Below, one piece after another: positions 1 to 10,999 of a stretch of 64,000 nt of DNA (the first letter of the stretch is position 1; the number at the start of each line of letters is the position of its first letter). The position numbers were made by a program, and so were the translations under genes. The DNA is from Astrocystis sublimbata. Its lineage: Eukaryota; Ascomycota; Sordariomycetes; Xylariales; Xylariaceae. The stretch lies in contig JAJNNY010000058.1 of NCBI GenBank assembly GCA_022453515.1, positions 124,001 to 188,000 on the forward strand, written 5' to 3'. The notes under the pieces were generated by a model. That model was not told the origin of the DNA, ran no database searches, and saw nothing but the letters and a program-made list of their open reading frames with translations.

Positions 1-168
1 TTTCTCTGACATGCTAAGATGCTAGAGCATCACGTGCCCACTTTTATACGAAAACTGCGTCCCACGAATGAAGAGTAACAAACCTCATCATCACGATGAC
101 CGTTTTCACCAACACACCAAACAATAGACACGCACATTTCGGTCAGCATCGCAATACAAGAGCCAGAT
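1..168. other. Leader/promoter side of MTQ2
   Basis: Short stretch before the MTQ2 start, A/C-rich close to the ATG, consistent with a fungal 5' leader. No ORF or motif that I can name. Confidence 0.4.
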
Positions 169-1077
169 ATGCTGCCAACACCAGACACCTCACACGTATC
201 CTACGAGCGGGTGTACGAGCCAGCGGAAGATAGCTTCCTGCTTCTCGACGTCCTCTCGTCAGAATCCGAGACGGCATTCTTACACAAGCGTTTTACATCA
301 TCTCAAACCCCCACAGCCCCCGCTGATACGATATCACCCCCTCCACAATCATCAACTATACCAACCTCATCCTCACACCCATTATTCCTCTCATCCCCAT
401 CAGGACAGCCCCTCGTAATAGAAATCGGCCCCGGCTCCGGCGTCGTAATCGCCTTCCTGACAGCTCACGCCAAAACCATCTTCGGAACCCCCGACATCCT
501 GACAGGGGCCGTAGATCTGAACGCGCACGCGTGCGCCGCTACGACAGAGACAGTGCGGAGGGCCGTCGCCGACAACTCTTCATCGTCGCAAGAAGACGCG
601 ACGGCGGGGAGGTTCCTAGGCGCTGTGCAGGGAGACCTTGTTGCGCCGCTCAGCGACAGGAGCGTGGACGTGCTGGTGTTCAACCCGCCTTACGTGCCGA
701 CGGCCGAGTTGCCCTCTTGGACAGGAGATGGGGCTAGGACTGACAACGATGCCGAAGCTGGTAACGGCGAAAGAGATGGAGAGGACAAGGACACGGAGAA
801 GATGACGACCTCTTTCGAAGAGGACTCGTACCTCCTGGCCCTTTCGTACGCGGGCGGGATAGATGGCATGGAGACCACGGACCGCCTCCTCGACGAGCTG
901 CCGCGCGTGCTGTCGGCGAGAGGGTGTGCGTACGTGCTGCTCTGTAAGCAGAATAAGCCCGAGGCAGTCAAGGAGCGCCTGCGAGGTTCTGGATGGAGGG
1001 CCGAGACGGTGGGGTCGAGTGGGAAGCAGGCGGGATGGGAGAAGTTGCAGATAGTACGGATATGGAAAGATATATAG
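169..1077 (+). CDS. MTQ2: eRF1 glutamine N5-methyltransferase catalytic subunit (Mtq2/HemK2 family)
   Basis: Single-exon gene for a 302-residue class I SAM methyltransferase. In yeast, Mtq2 with Trm112 methylates the glutamine of the GGQ motif of release factor eRF1 in the cytoplasm. Seen in the sequence: the N-terminal VYEPAEDSFLLLDVL block typical of the family, the SAM-binding EIGPGSG at residues 85-91, an acidic VD at 115-116 where the ribose-binding strand ends, and the diagnostic NPPYVPT at 172-178 that holds the substrate glutamine. The protein is longer than yeast Mtq2 because of two low-complexity inserts: Ser/Pro/Thr-rich at about 44-78 and acidic at about 190-213, after NPPY. The start is the first ATG of the frame and precedes the conserved block by only 11 residues. 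The gene converges with SMD1. Confidence 0.93.
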   Translation: MLPTPDTSHVSYERVYEPAEDSFLLLDVLSSESETAFLHKRFTSSQTPTAPADTISPPPQSSTIPTSSSHPLFLSSPSGQPLVIEIGPGSGVVIAFLTAHAKTIFGTPDILTGAVDLNAHACAATTETVRRAVADNSSSSQEDATAGRFLGAVQGDLVAPLSDRSVDVLVFNPPYVPTAELPSWTGDGARTDNDAEAGNGERDGEDKDTEKMTTSFEEDSYLLALSYAGGIDGMETTDRLLDELPRVLSARGCAYVLLCKQNKPEAVKERLRGSGWRAETVGSSGKQAGWEKLQIVRIWKDI

Positions 1078-1638
1078 TTTTCGAAATACAGAAGAAAAGA
1101 AATCTCATACTACGAGAGATGTACGCATCACATGTTGGTTCACCACGTGTTGGTTCCTGTCTTTGCTACGTGGATTTCTTGTCTTGATGCTGTTGGTGCG
1201 GCTCCTCTCACATACACATATATTCAAGAGCACATGAGCACATGAGAACTGGCAAAGCCGTCTTACTGGCGTACTAGATTTTATTTTGGGTCTCTCTCTA
1301 CGTGGTTGGAGTTTCCTATCCTCGAACGCCGCCATTCCCTGGAGTGTCCCCTTGCGGCTTCTTTCAACAGTAGTGACACGATGCCATTAAGCAACAATCG
1401 GCCAGCGCCTTTTCTTCGCCGAACAGGATTCTTTGGATATCATGACCTTCCCATAGCCAGCAGCGTGTGAGGAGGTTGTACTTGGCATCTGAGCCCTTTT
1501 ACCCCAAGTACATCCTTCACACTATCTGCTCGCGTGCCCCGTCGCGCCAGTCCTCGTTTCCGTCTTCATAGCCAGTAGCAAAACCAGATTACAAACAAGT
1601 AATGACGATTATGGTAGGCTGTAGTCGTAGTCTCTGGT
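1078..1638. other. Intergenic, convergent 3' ends of MTQ2 and SMD1
   Basis: The 561 bases between two stop codons presumably hold both 3' UTRs. Short ORFs here have no recognisable content, and I see no repeat or RNA gene. Confidence 0.5.
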
Positions 1639-2251
1639 TTACCGGCCCCGGCCGCGTCCCCTACCGCGTCCCCTTCCACGGCCGCGCATACCAGGACCAC
1701 CCCGTCCAGCACCGCGGTCGGCGGCCTCTTTACGCGCCTTGTTCTTGGGCTTGACGGAGTCGTCGATGAGGAGGGTGTCGAGCGGGAGCGAATCGGGCAG
1801 GATGAAATAGCGGATGGTCGAGCCGCGGAGGTTCATGGTGTCGAGAGTGATGGGGTCCTGACCGCGCGGCGTCATCTTCACCGTGCGCAGCGCCGTGTTC
1901 ATCTGCGGCGAGACTGATGTGATCGTGCCGTGTACGATTGTGCCTGTATCAGTTCGTCAGTCCGCCAGTCAGTCAGTGCGTATTAGTGGAACAGTTGGGG
2001 CGTGGCCTGAAGATGCGGGCGCGAGAGAGTGTATGTTGGCGACTTCAAAAGCCGGGGGGCTGAGCAGAAGACTAAGGGCATATTTACCATTCTTCAGTTC
2101 AATTGTCACCGTCTCGTTCTGGCATTTCATCAAGAATCTGGAGGGGCATCATCATCAGCATGTCGCGGCGGGCGTAGGAGCTTGGCAGGATTGGTTTCAG
2201 CACTTCGCTGCGCAGCAATGGCTGGGGCAGAGCTTACCTGACGAGCTTCAT
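1639..2251 (-). CDS. SMD1: Small nuclear ribonucleoprotein Sm D1
   Basis: Core Sm-ring protein of the spliceosomal U1, U2, U4 and U5 snRNPs. Three exons on the minus strand: 2251-2238, 2137-2088 and 1943-1639, joining to 122 residues. The first exon gives only MKLV plus part of an Arg codon. The second supplies [16 protein letters not shown] (Sm1), and the third begins [16 protein letters not shown] and continues through Sm2 ([18 protein letters not shown]). Splice sites are GTAAGC/CAG and GTAAAT/CAG, with phases 2 and 1 that join cleanly. The C-terminus is a (GR)n tail, the usual target of symmetric arginine dimethylation and SMN-type assembly in Sm D1. Length and motif order match the family. 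The very short first exon would be missed by ORF-based annotation. Confidence 0.95.
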
Positions 2252-2980
2252 ATTTGCGGATGTCGACAATCTCGCTGTCGGGGCGATGTGAGGTAGGTGT
2301 TTGGTTGGTCAGCTATTTATGTGGTACGGAGTGGTTGTTGGTGGGTGTTGATATGTTGCTTGAATAATGTAGGACTAGGACTGTACGGTGAGGCTCTGAG
2401 CTCCATGCTACTTTTCAGAAATCTGGAGTGCCAAATGCAGCCAGAGCTCAAGCCCGCAGGCATGGCCATTCAGAGGTACAGGCAGGTACCCAGCATACCT
2501 AGCACACCCAGCTACAATGCCCACGGATGCGCCTTAGGTACCGAAGTGGTACATTATCACGTGATACGTCTGCTCGTCCAGCCTATTGGCCATCACACCA
2601 GGCGGGTTGCCAGCAACATCTTTGGGTACCTAATACACAAAATATGACAATATTGTTGAATGGGACTATGAGACTATGACACGATGGGCAAATGATAGCC
2701 ATTAGACTTCATGACTATTGCAGATTGCAGAATGCCGGAGTCACTTGGTAGGAGGTAGATATGAATTAAGTTGTAGCTACCTAGAGACCCCAGCGTGGTC
2801 GTGCAGACCCCCCTGAACTATCATTGAACCACAACCGCAACCGCTTCCATTGGTTTATCTAATGATGCCCAAGTCGCTCGGTCGCTATCTTAAGTGTATA
2901 CACACGTCATCTTATCTTTCGTTCAGGTTCATGTACATGCCTTCTTTCCGTTAATAGGAGTGCCCCTATCAGTTTATTGC
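2252..2980. other. Intergenic, SMD1 leader side and PKR1 3' side
   Basis: The 729 bases include some AGGTAC/GGTACC words near 2475-2545. No convincing coding or RNA signal seen. Confidence 0.4.
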
Positions 2981-3451
2981 TCACTTGTCCTTGCCGCTCT
3001 CCGACACCTTCTCCCATTCGTCCTCAGTGCTCGCCGCGGACTTCGACTCGAACGAGCTCTGAGGCGCTGGGGCGCGGAGCTTCAAGTCTCCTGCTTGTTC
3101 CACTGGCTCAACCTCTGTGCTTGTCGAAGCCGTGTTGTTCTTGGGTATGATGGTCTCCACTTCAGTCTCGCTGTCCTCGGCTGCTCGAGCAAGTGTTCGC
3201 CCAGATCGCGCCTGCTCAGCTTCTTCCCTTGCCTTCGCCGCATTTAACTCGTTCGCAAACCAGTTGATAGACCACCATAAGCCCCCAGATAAGACAGACA
3301 AGGCAATGAAGTGGGCGCTATACGTGGCGATGAGAAGTATGAATAGCACCACTTGCAGAGCAGCAAAGGTGACATTTGTTGCTATCAGAAGGGTCGGGGT
3401 CGGACCGGGAGTGAAGATGGACTCCCAGAGCTGCTCCACAAAGCCCGCCAT
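2981..3451 (-). CDS. PKR1: ER protein Pkr1, V-ATPase assembly factor
   Basis: Single-exon gene for 156 residues. Pkr1 is a small ER membrane protein needed in yeast for assembly of the V-ATPase Vo sector. The opening MAGFVEQLWESIFTPGPTPTL is the hallmark of the family. It is followed by two adjacent hydrophobic segments at about 18-40 and 45-65 (ATNVTFAALQVVLFILLIAT and HFIALSVLSGGLWWSINWF). The rest, from about residue 70, is a hydrophilic cytosolic tail with acidic and Ser-rich parts, ending KVSESGKDK. Length is typical of filamentous-fungal homologues, which carry a longer tail than yeast. The ATG used is the first in the frame and lies directly before the conserved N-terminus. Confidence 0.88.
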   Translation of the reverse strand: MAGFVEQLWESIFTPGPTPTLLIATNVTFAALQVVLFILLIATYSAHFIALSVLSGGLWWSINWFANELNAAKAREEAEQARSGRTLARAAEDSETEVETIIPKNNTASTSTEVEPVEQAGDLKLRAPAPQSSFESKSAASTEDEWEKVSESGKDK

Positions 3452-4414
3452 ATTATCTTTGGGCGTGAGCGTTATCGGTCAGGGTTGAAGCGAGTGTTCC
3501 CAGGTATTGCGCGATGGCATATGACAGTATGCGACCGTACTATGTGTATGTGCACCGGAGTACGGCACACAGTGATCAAGGGGTGTGTGTAAGAAGTCGC
3601 AATATGTACGTTGTCGTAGGCGATGCGCAGTAATGTATTTGGCAAAATAAGGTGGTTCAAGAACAGGAAATGTTGCTTTGGTGTTTGTTTTGCCAGCAAA
3701 ATATAGCCCAGAGGGCACTTTAGGCAGTAATGATCAGTCTTGTATTGGACGCGAAAGGACAGACAACAAATAAGCCGAACAGTCACAGAGGCAAGTGACG
3801 ACGCAGAATCGCGACGTGGAGACCAAGACCATCCCAAGTCCAGTGAGCGGGGCACACCTACCTAGGTACAGGCGGTTTGGCGTTACTTACCCAGTCGAGC
3901 CAGTGGAGTTGAAAACCGACTCGCGTGTGCCCCTCTTAACATACTGCGCAGAATTAGGCTGTCTGGAAGGGACCTCTAGTCTCGAGAGTCTCTAGGCTGG
4001 TACATCGTACCTAAGCTTGGGTGGAGTACCTTCCACTTGCAGATGGGGAAGTCAGGCATGGCCAGGGTTTAGGAATAGCTTCAAGTTGGCTGGCGAGCTT
4101 CATTTCATACACCTCCATGCCAACCTGATGGTATAGGTAATCTTGCGACCAATAGTGTCCGGGTATTTGAAAAAGTCCGCAGCTTAGATCACCGGTAGTC
4201 TGATTCGAAGATAGCATCATTGATATAACCGTAATTGTTACCTAGCGTCCCTTCCCTCTTGATCGAAACCCAGAACTAATAGAATATCAAGCATCCTCCC
4301 CATGGATGGATCTACTCGGCAACTCCATGATTCGTGGTTTAAGCAAGCAGTATTAAGAGAAGTCCATGGCCATTCTTAGAAACGGCAGCTCTTGTTCGGG
4401 ATAATACCAGTTGC

Positions 4415-4624
4415 TTAGGTAGGTAGGTCGGTTGGAGATGACTATAATGATTAATACGACAAGATTGAACGAAGACAGGCTGTCTTGGGTTTAGCTTATG
4501 TTTGGGCGTGAAAGTACCTAATCAGCAGAGCCTGAGGTTTATATTGTGCTGTAGGAAGTGTCAACAGCCTCGGAAGGCCATTCAGATAGCCTCATTGTTA
4601 GGTAGGTAGGTAACTAGGTAGGTA
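4415..4624. repeat. TAGG/TAGGTA-rich patches
   Basis: Two short runs of the tetranucleotide TAGG (4415-4430 and about 4596-4624). The same word recurs in many intergenic places in the window, often with GGTACC or CCTAGG palindromes, but not inside the coding exons I read. Confidence 0.6.
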
Positions 4625-4957
4625 AACACTCACTTAGGCATCAAGGGCTTCCCCGGAAAATCGCTGATTAACAATACCTTAGGTAGGACCTCGGGAGGGT
4701 CCAAGTACAGTGCTGCTACCCGTAGCGGGGTTGCGGTGCGTTCCACTCAACAGCCTTACCCTGCGGCGGCGCTTACGGTACCTACTGGCACACCAGTGAT
4801 GGGCCTGAATGTAAGTACTTCTCCGACCGATGGGGCTTAACGAAATGCAGGCAGCAGGTTAGCCCCCTCCCCCTGATCAACCCAATCACGCAAGCCACCA
4901 ACCGGTCCATGGGAGAGTGGAAGCTCTCGACTACCTCCCTTAGGTACCTTAGCTTCG

Positions 4958-4985
4958 ACATACCTACAGATATCTGTAGGTATGT
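4958..4985. repeat. Perfect 28-bp palindrome
   Basis: The left half ACATACCTACAGAT (4958-4971) is followed immediately by its exact reverse complement (4972-4985), with no spacer. It lies about 820 bases upstream of the F-box start. It could be a dimeric protein-binding site or only a by-product of the local TACCTA/TAGGTA-rich sequence. Confidence 0.75.
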
Positions 4986-5805
4986 ACGGATGCGTCAAAC
5001 CTCAGCACCTTTTGCTTGCTGCTCCATTTCTCATTTTTCGCATACATCCCTCCTACATACCGGATGACGATCTCGAAGCGAATAATATCGTAATGTGCCT
5101 TTTGTTGTTATGGGCCATATCTCTGCACACCTATTGATGATGAATAGTCGGGTGCCTCACCATCTATATTAGTTCTTGGCGCCATTCGTGGTGTTTTATC
5201 TGCTTAAGCCACCTACTTCCAAACTATCTTGAACTCCCGCCTGCTTTGTCCAGCACCCAGATCATCAACCCCCAGCTTTTCCATTCTTGCTTGCCAGCAT
5301 ACGCTTTGAACATAGCCACCGTGAGGCGTCTCAGCCGTCCAACGCCCTAACCAAAGGTACTAGACCTTGCTGCAACACACAACCAACACACTACCGGACA
5401 CGCAGCTTTCCACCCTCGGCGTCCCCATCTCGAGTGCTTGGGTAGTCCGTCCTACCTCCACGCCGAGCCCCCCGCCAATCTTGTGTCTCCCTACCCCGAA
5501 CCGCGCAACCTCGGAAGCAAATCGAAAGAGATATCAGCTGCTTTGCTTCCTGTTTCACTCCATCCCGCATCATCGTGTTGCTATCCGTGCTCAATAGGCA
5601 AGTGCTGCTTGCGCCGTACGTACACGAGTCGACGTCCGACATCCGAGTTCCTGCCACTTGTCGCCTATCGCTCCTGCAGTTGAGGCTCCATAACGCGCTG
5701 GTGTGTCCAGTGCTGTCGATCGTGTCGGCCCTTGGCAGGAATTTTAGAGTTACAACATACAAGTTACACAGAATCAGATACACGAAACAAGGTTCTACAT
5801 CAGCA

Positions 5806-8798
5806 ATGGCAGTCAACGCAGCTGCAGATTCGCCAGAGACGAAGGATGGTCTAACCCCACATACCCATACAAAACAGGATACAAATCACAATGGGTCGCC
5901 GGAACTATCTGCGAGCCAGGACCGCATTTCGGGCATTGTGTCGTTCGGCGTAGCCCAACTCTGGAAAGAGAAGACTCGCGAATGGGGGAATATCAAGACC
6001 AAGGGGATGCCGCTCAACCTGCTGGATCTCCCGGTCGATGTGCTGAACTTGATCGTGAGCGAGGTAAGTACTACTGGTGGCTCCGACTTCCACGGATATG
6101 CACCTACACAATGAAGTGAAGTGAAGTGAAGTAAAGTCGAACCATATGCTAATCAAGCACATATATGGACAGCTGTGCTACACTAACGACTTGATCGCGC
6201 TTGCCTTGACCCACTCTGCGCTCTACAAGCTAGCTGTGCCCAACATCTATTCTCGCTTCGACATTGTGTGGCCGGACTCTACTGCGCCTGTGCTGAACTC
6301 GAAGAGCGTTGATGCCCTCTCGTATGGCTTGGCCACATTATGTCTCCCGAGCAGGTTTGCCGAGTCCACTCAGCGTTTGCGCGGACCTAGAGCCGGGCGG
6401 CCCAAGACTCGGCACCGACTAGCAAACAACGATCACGCAAAATATATCCGAAAGTTCTCGATTGGCGACGGACCTCAGGATTGGACCTCAGAGTACCTTA
6501 TTACCAAAGAGAGCGGCAAGATGCTAGGCACATTGGTTGCTGTTGCTGTTGAGAGGATGGTGAACTTGGAAACCTTCATGTGGGATATGCCGACAGGGGT
6601 CTCGTCTGATGTCTTCATGGCCCTCGCATCGCACGAAGATGACGAAGGCCAGACGAAACTTGAAAAGGTTTGGGTCCGCTGGCACGATCACCAAGCAACG
6701 AGCCCCGGTTCTTCACCTGCATCTAGCCCTACAACGACACTCCCTCCCCCCAATCCTCTGCCACCACTCCCACCTCAGAATTTCCCGCCTCTGCCAGGCG
6801 CCGCGTCGGTCACCTTCGACCCTAACCCTGTGTACTATGGACAGGCCGGCTCCAACGGCACGGTACCGCAGCTGAAGACGTACGCCCAGAGCTGCGTAGA
6901 ATATCCAACTTTTAGTGTTCTGCCCCCCCTTAACAGTTTAACTGTCCTAGACATAGATCACATCTCTTACCTGGATGAGATGGCAGTCCTTATTGAGCGT
7001 TCCGTGTCTCAGCTTCGTGAACTTCAAGTTGGAATATCTACTAGGGCATACTCACTTCAAAATTTCGCCCCGCCCTGGGATAGTGCCGATCTCCAGCAGG
7101 TTGATCACGATGCAAAGTGGCCAGGTGAAAGCCGAATTCCCACAGCTAGACTAGGAGGTGTGTTGGGAGTGCTAGTTGGTCGGATACACGACAGTAAGCA
7201 TAATGACCACTTTTCATAATTGTGATGTCTGTTCGAATTGCCCCCCCCCCCCCCCCCAAACAACAACAACAACAACAACAAAAGTCGGGCAGTTCTGCCT
7301 GAGCTGCACCGCGCTGCCAAAAACTTCTGTGAAGTTTACGGGTCTTGTTGAAATTACTGACACGAGATTGAACAGTCCGTAAAAAACCCAACTCGAAAAA
7401 TCACCAGGCACCGATCCCTGGGCATAATCCCGCCGCCCGTGACGGCGAGACAACACTGGCGCCTGCGAGTGAATCGGATGAAAACCCTCAGCCGCAAGCC
7501 AGGGTTGATGGTACAACTCCCCATATTCCATCTCCGGGAAGCAAACGCCTGGATGGAAAACTCAGGCTGCAAACTTTGGCACTTGAGAGGGTAACTTTGT
7601 CGATTGCCGTGTGCACACGTGCTATTGATTGGAGCCAAATGACTAGTACGTATTTCCTTGTTCTCACATTATGGAATTAGCAGAACGCATGCTCGTATAT
7701 AGAGCCGATCCCTCCGAGCCTCAACCAGATTCCTTGCCGGCCTATGTTGCTGACTACCGAATTAGGACTTACTATCTTTGGATGCGAACACCACGAAACT
7801 CTGTGGAAGGCACTAAGAAGGCAATTCCAGCCTACGCCTCCAGCCCCCGGGTCTCCACAAGAAGCACCGACACGGTATTTGTTGTCCTTGAAACATCTTT
7901 CGACCGATTTGGCATCACATGCCCTGCTCAGCTTCGTCAAGGAGACCCTTGCACCTAACACGCTGGAAACCTTATTCCTACTCGATCGACGAGGCTCGTT
8001 CAAGCCTGAAGTTACTATCGGGCAGGTTGTCAAGAGCGCAGTAAAGCGACATCGAAGCAGCTTAAAGAAGCTTCTCATCGACAGCTCGGAGGGGCCGCGG
8101 TCGACCTCGACGAGGGAGCGCTGGAGGCATTGGGCTATAAGGGGCGAACTTCTAGGGTACATCACCAGCGGAAGGATGACGAATCTGAGAGAATTGGGCA
8201 TGGTGATTGATATCAAAGATTGGGTTAGTAAATTCCTCATTTGGCTTACCGCCGTCCCGCGCTGACACTCTGCGTCGCATAGCATACGCTTCTCCAACGT
8301 CTTCCTCAACTATCAGATCTGCGCACTCTCTATATCCCGGAAATGGTTGACACGGACAGAGATCCCGAGACCGCCTCACGCCCGGACGCCAAGGAACTTG
8401 CGCTTCAGATCGTGGATATCATATCTTTGAGAAGGGAGATCAAACTTGTGTATGTAGGACTCTGGCAAAAGTGCTTCGAAATCAGCGAGGTGGAAGACAA
8501 CAGCAGCGAAGGCAATCGCTCCCAAGATGACAATGGTAATGGCGGACAAACCAACGACGCAGATCAGATGGACGACGAGCTCAGCGACAACGATATGGCG
8601 ACTGATGACGGAGAACTCGGTCCCTTCATGGACGCCGAGGATGAAATTGCGGAGGAAGCGTCAGATGACGGCCAATCAGAGGCGGATTCATTTGCCGACG
8701 AGTCGGCAACTAATGCACTCCCACGGCTGCGTCAACGTGAAATTCTTTACTACGACGACAAAGTGGAACTCTTTCGGGCACGGCATGGGAAGTTATAG
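5806..8798 (+). CDS. F-box protein with leucine-rich-repeat-like C-terminal region
   Basis: Five exons: 5806-6063, 6173-7193, 7376-7645, 7766-8223 and 8283-8798, joining to 840 residues. The F-box lies at about 68-118 (MPLNLLDLPVDVLNLIVSE then LCYTNDLIALALTHSALYKL) and crosses intron 1. Such proteins recruit targets to SCF ubiquitin ligases through Skp1; the target here is unknown. Later parts show Leu-rich repeat-like strands (LNSLTVLDIDHISYLDEM, LRLQTLALERVTLSIAV, TNLRELGMVIDIKDW, LPQLSDLRTLYIPEM). There is a Pro-rich insert near 265-310 and a very acidic segment before the C-terminus. Introns have GTAAGT, GTAAGC, GTACGT and GTTAGT donors, and TGCTAAT or ACTGAC branch-like sites support introns 1 and 2. 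The exon 3-4 joint is the least certain. An alternative donor at about 7591 with an acceptor at 7680 would also stay open. Confidence 0.8.
6110..6137. repeat. GTGAA short tandem repeat in F-box intron 1
   Basis: Four near-perfect AAGTG units inside the first intron of the F-box gene, not coding in the model given. Confidence 0.6.
7241..7281. repeat. C17 tract followed by (CAA)n in F-box intron 2
   Basis: A run of 17 C (7241-7257) is followed by a CAA repeat to about 7281. It sits inside the 182-nt intron 7194-7375, so length change here should not alter the protein. It could cause assembly or sequencing errors. Confidence 0.85.
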
Positions 8799-10999
8799 GC
8801 TAGGTCTCGTGACGTGTAGAAAAGAAAGAGGACCCTCTTGGCGGCGTGGCCATCACCTATTCGGGCCAGGATTGACGGTGATCTGGATCGGAATCGTCTA
8901 TGGAATCTATGGAGCGGAAAAGGTGGCAGGCTAGTGGATATGATGTGATGCCAAAGTCACTCACATGTGTTATGGCTATACGACTTGCTGGGCGGCTGGC
9001 TGGACGCACAGAATGTGGTGTATATGGTATGGCGAGAAAGGCAACATCTCATCATGGGCAGGCGTTCGTTTATGATACCTCAATCGCTTTGGTGTAAATG
9101 AAACATGGGACTATATATTCACGGTGGTAAGTAAGTAGGAAGCCCAGAGATTAGGAAAACGTTGTAGTGTTGACCTTTTAAGTAGCGAATAAGTAGTGAT
9201 CGTAGATTCCAGGTTCCAACCTTGCCATGCAGCAGACCCAGCAGGCTCTCGCAGGCTTGCGTAGATGCCAAGCGTTGTGCTTTGTTCCACATTGAGTTTT
9301 TTTCCTTCTCAAGTCTTCTCACTCTATTCCACATTTACTTCTCTCTTCTAACAATTTTTTTTCTCTCGTTGCTCTCTCCCTTAACCCCTGTGCTAGTTAC
9401 CAAGCCTTCTTGTTGGGTAGCGACCCGAGGGCTGGCGGGCTGGGTGGGTGAGGTGGCGAGCTGGTGCACGACCAGGCATCCCTGACAAGCGCCGTAGACG
9501 CAGACGAATCACAGAGGCCAAGGGCGGAATTCTGGAAGGACGTCGCATCAGTAGTCGCATCAGTAGTCGCCGGTCGCATCCAGCTGTGCCAGCTCCTCCC
9601 AGCTCACCGAGAAAATGAATCACAGTGTCAAGCTGCCTCGTGGGATCTAATGCAGGTACTAATAGTGGCAGGCAGAGTTGGCAGCTACTTACTCGAAATA
9701 GCGCAGGCGAGGCGGCCACAGTAATAGTACCTTACCTGGTACATGTACCAGGTAACTTTGTAGAGGCAATGGATGGCGGGGGGCTAGGGTACCGACCCGG
9801 GCCCCCAGGATGTAGGCAGAATACATTGCAGCCTCTCTTCACCGTAACATCATCGTTCTTGCTCGTAGCTCTTGGATTAAGTACAGCAGATTAGGCTGCT
9901 TCGGGCATGGTCCACGGTCAATACCGCACGTCCGACAAGCAGCAGCAGTCCATAAGGTACCTAGGTAGGTAAGGTCGCTGCAGGTGTGACACCCAGCCAG
10001 CCAGCAGCACTACCTACATGTAGGTAGCACCTGGAGCAGTGAGGTGATTGCTGCGAGTGAAGAGCCTGCCCAGAGGGATCCCGCGGCATTGGCACACGAC
10101 CTGACGGGGTACACAAGTGCACCCGCTTTACGGCTGCTATACCGCTACTTTGGGTCTCAAGGTATCGAGGTATCTCCCGCCGCCCGCCGCCCGCCTCTTC
10201 GTGGTTCAGGTGCGCACGCCGCGCACACTTGCTCTAACTCGCTACCTGGTAGGTACTGCGGCGTCTGCTGTCAGGTCAGGCCTCGAAGAGTTCCTGGTCA
10301 GTTCCTGGTCAAGTCAGTCAGATCCATACCTCAGATCCATACCGCAGGGCCCAGTCCGCTCAGTCCGCCGAGCCCAGCCCGCCAGTCATTGCACGAGAAA
10401 ACTTCTTTTCTGCTGCCCTCCGTCAGATTGTATACCAGCATTGTGCGTGCCTACGTGTGTCTCACGCTCACCGATATTTCTACAGGCTTTTCCTCTTTGA
10501 TCCCTTTGTCCTATTTCGGAGAGGCCTTGCTGCAAAGAAAAAAAAGCCAGTTACAAATGCACTTCTCTCCGCCCCTTCACTAACAACCTTACGCTGTTGC
10601 TGCTGCTGCTGCTGCTGCTACTGCACGAAGCTGCACGAGCTGCACCAAGTGATAACCATAACCCCCCCCCCCCCACCCCCTTCAGCCCTCTCTCGAGCTC
10701 TGTCTGGTATATATTTCCTAGTTGTGCATCCTCCTATCTGACCAGTCAACCGAGGACCTGAAGGCGGCCCTCTCTTCTATATATATACCACTGCCCCGAG
10801 GCTCTCTTGTCGGTGTTTCGTGTGATTTCAATCTCGTGTCTTCTTGAACCACTTGGCGGAGTTGGCGGGTTTGCGAGTCAACCTGTCTTGTAATAACAAT
10901 AACAACAACAATAACCACAACCACAACCACCATTTCGCCTACCTCCTGGTACCCGTCAGGAGGATCCTTCGACTTCGCTCCTCACTCTCACCCCCCCAA
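8799..10999. other. Intergenic region between the two F-box genes
   Basis: About 2.2 kb. ORFs of up to 179 codons are present, but none shows a domain, a splice pattern or a coherent neighbour frame. Pyrimidine-rich T/C stretches lie at 9298-9380, GGTACC/TAGGTAGG words near 9730-9760 and 9957-10027, and a CTG run at 10598-10619. The last 150 bases (CAA/CCA-rich) look like the leader of the downstream gene. Confidence 0.4.
10598..10619. repeat. CTG/TGC trinucleotide repeat
   Basis: About seven TGC units upstream of the second F-box gene, in apparently noncoding sequence. A C-rich tract follows at about 10660-10680. Confidence 0.7.

Larger units (their letters stand above)
3452..5805. other. 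Long intergenic region with TAGGTA words and a palindrome
   Basis: About 2.35 kb between the divergent PKR1 and F-box genes. It contains clusters of TAGG/CCTA words (near 3858, 4415-4430 and 4596-4624) and a perfect 28-bp palindrome (4958-4985). The last several hundred bases are pyrimidine- and CA-rich and probably include the F-box leader. No recognisable coding sequence. Confidence 0.45.

Noticed and set aside
10044..10583. 179-codon plus-strand ORF upstream of the second F-box gene
   Set aside because: It is built from GC-rich simple sequence with overlapping ORFs in other frames, and there is no recognisable protein pattern.
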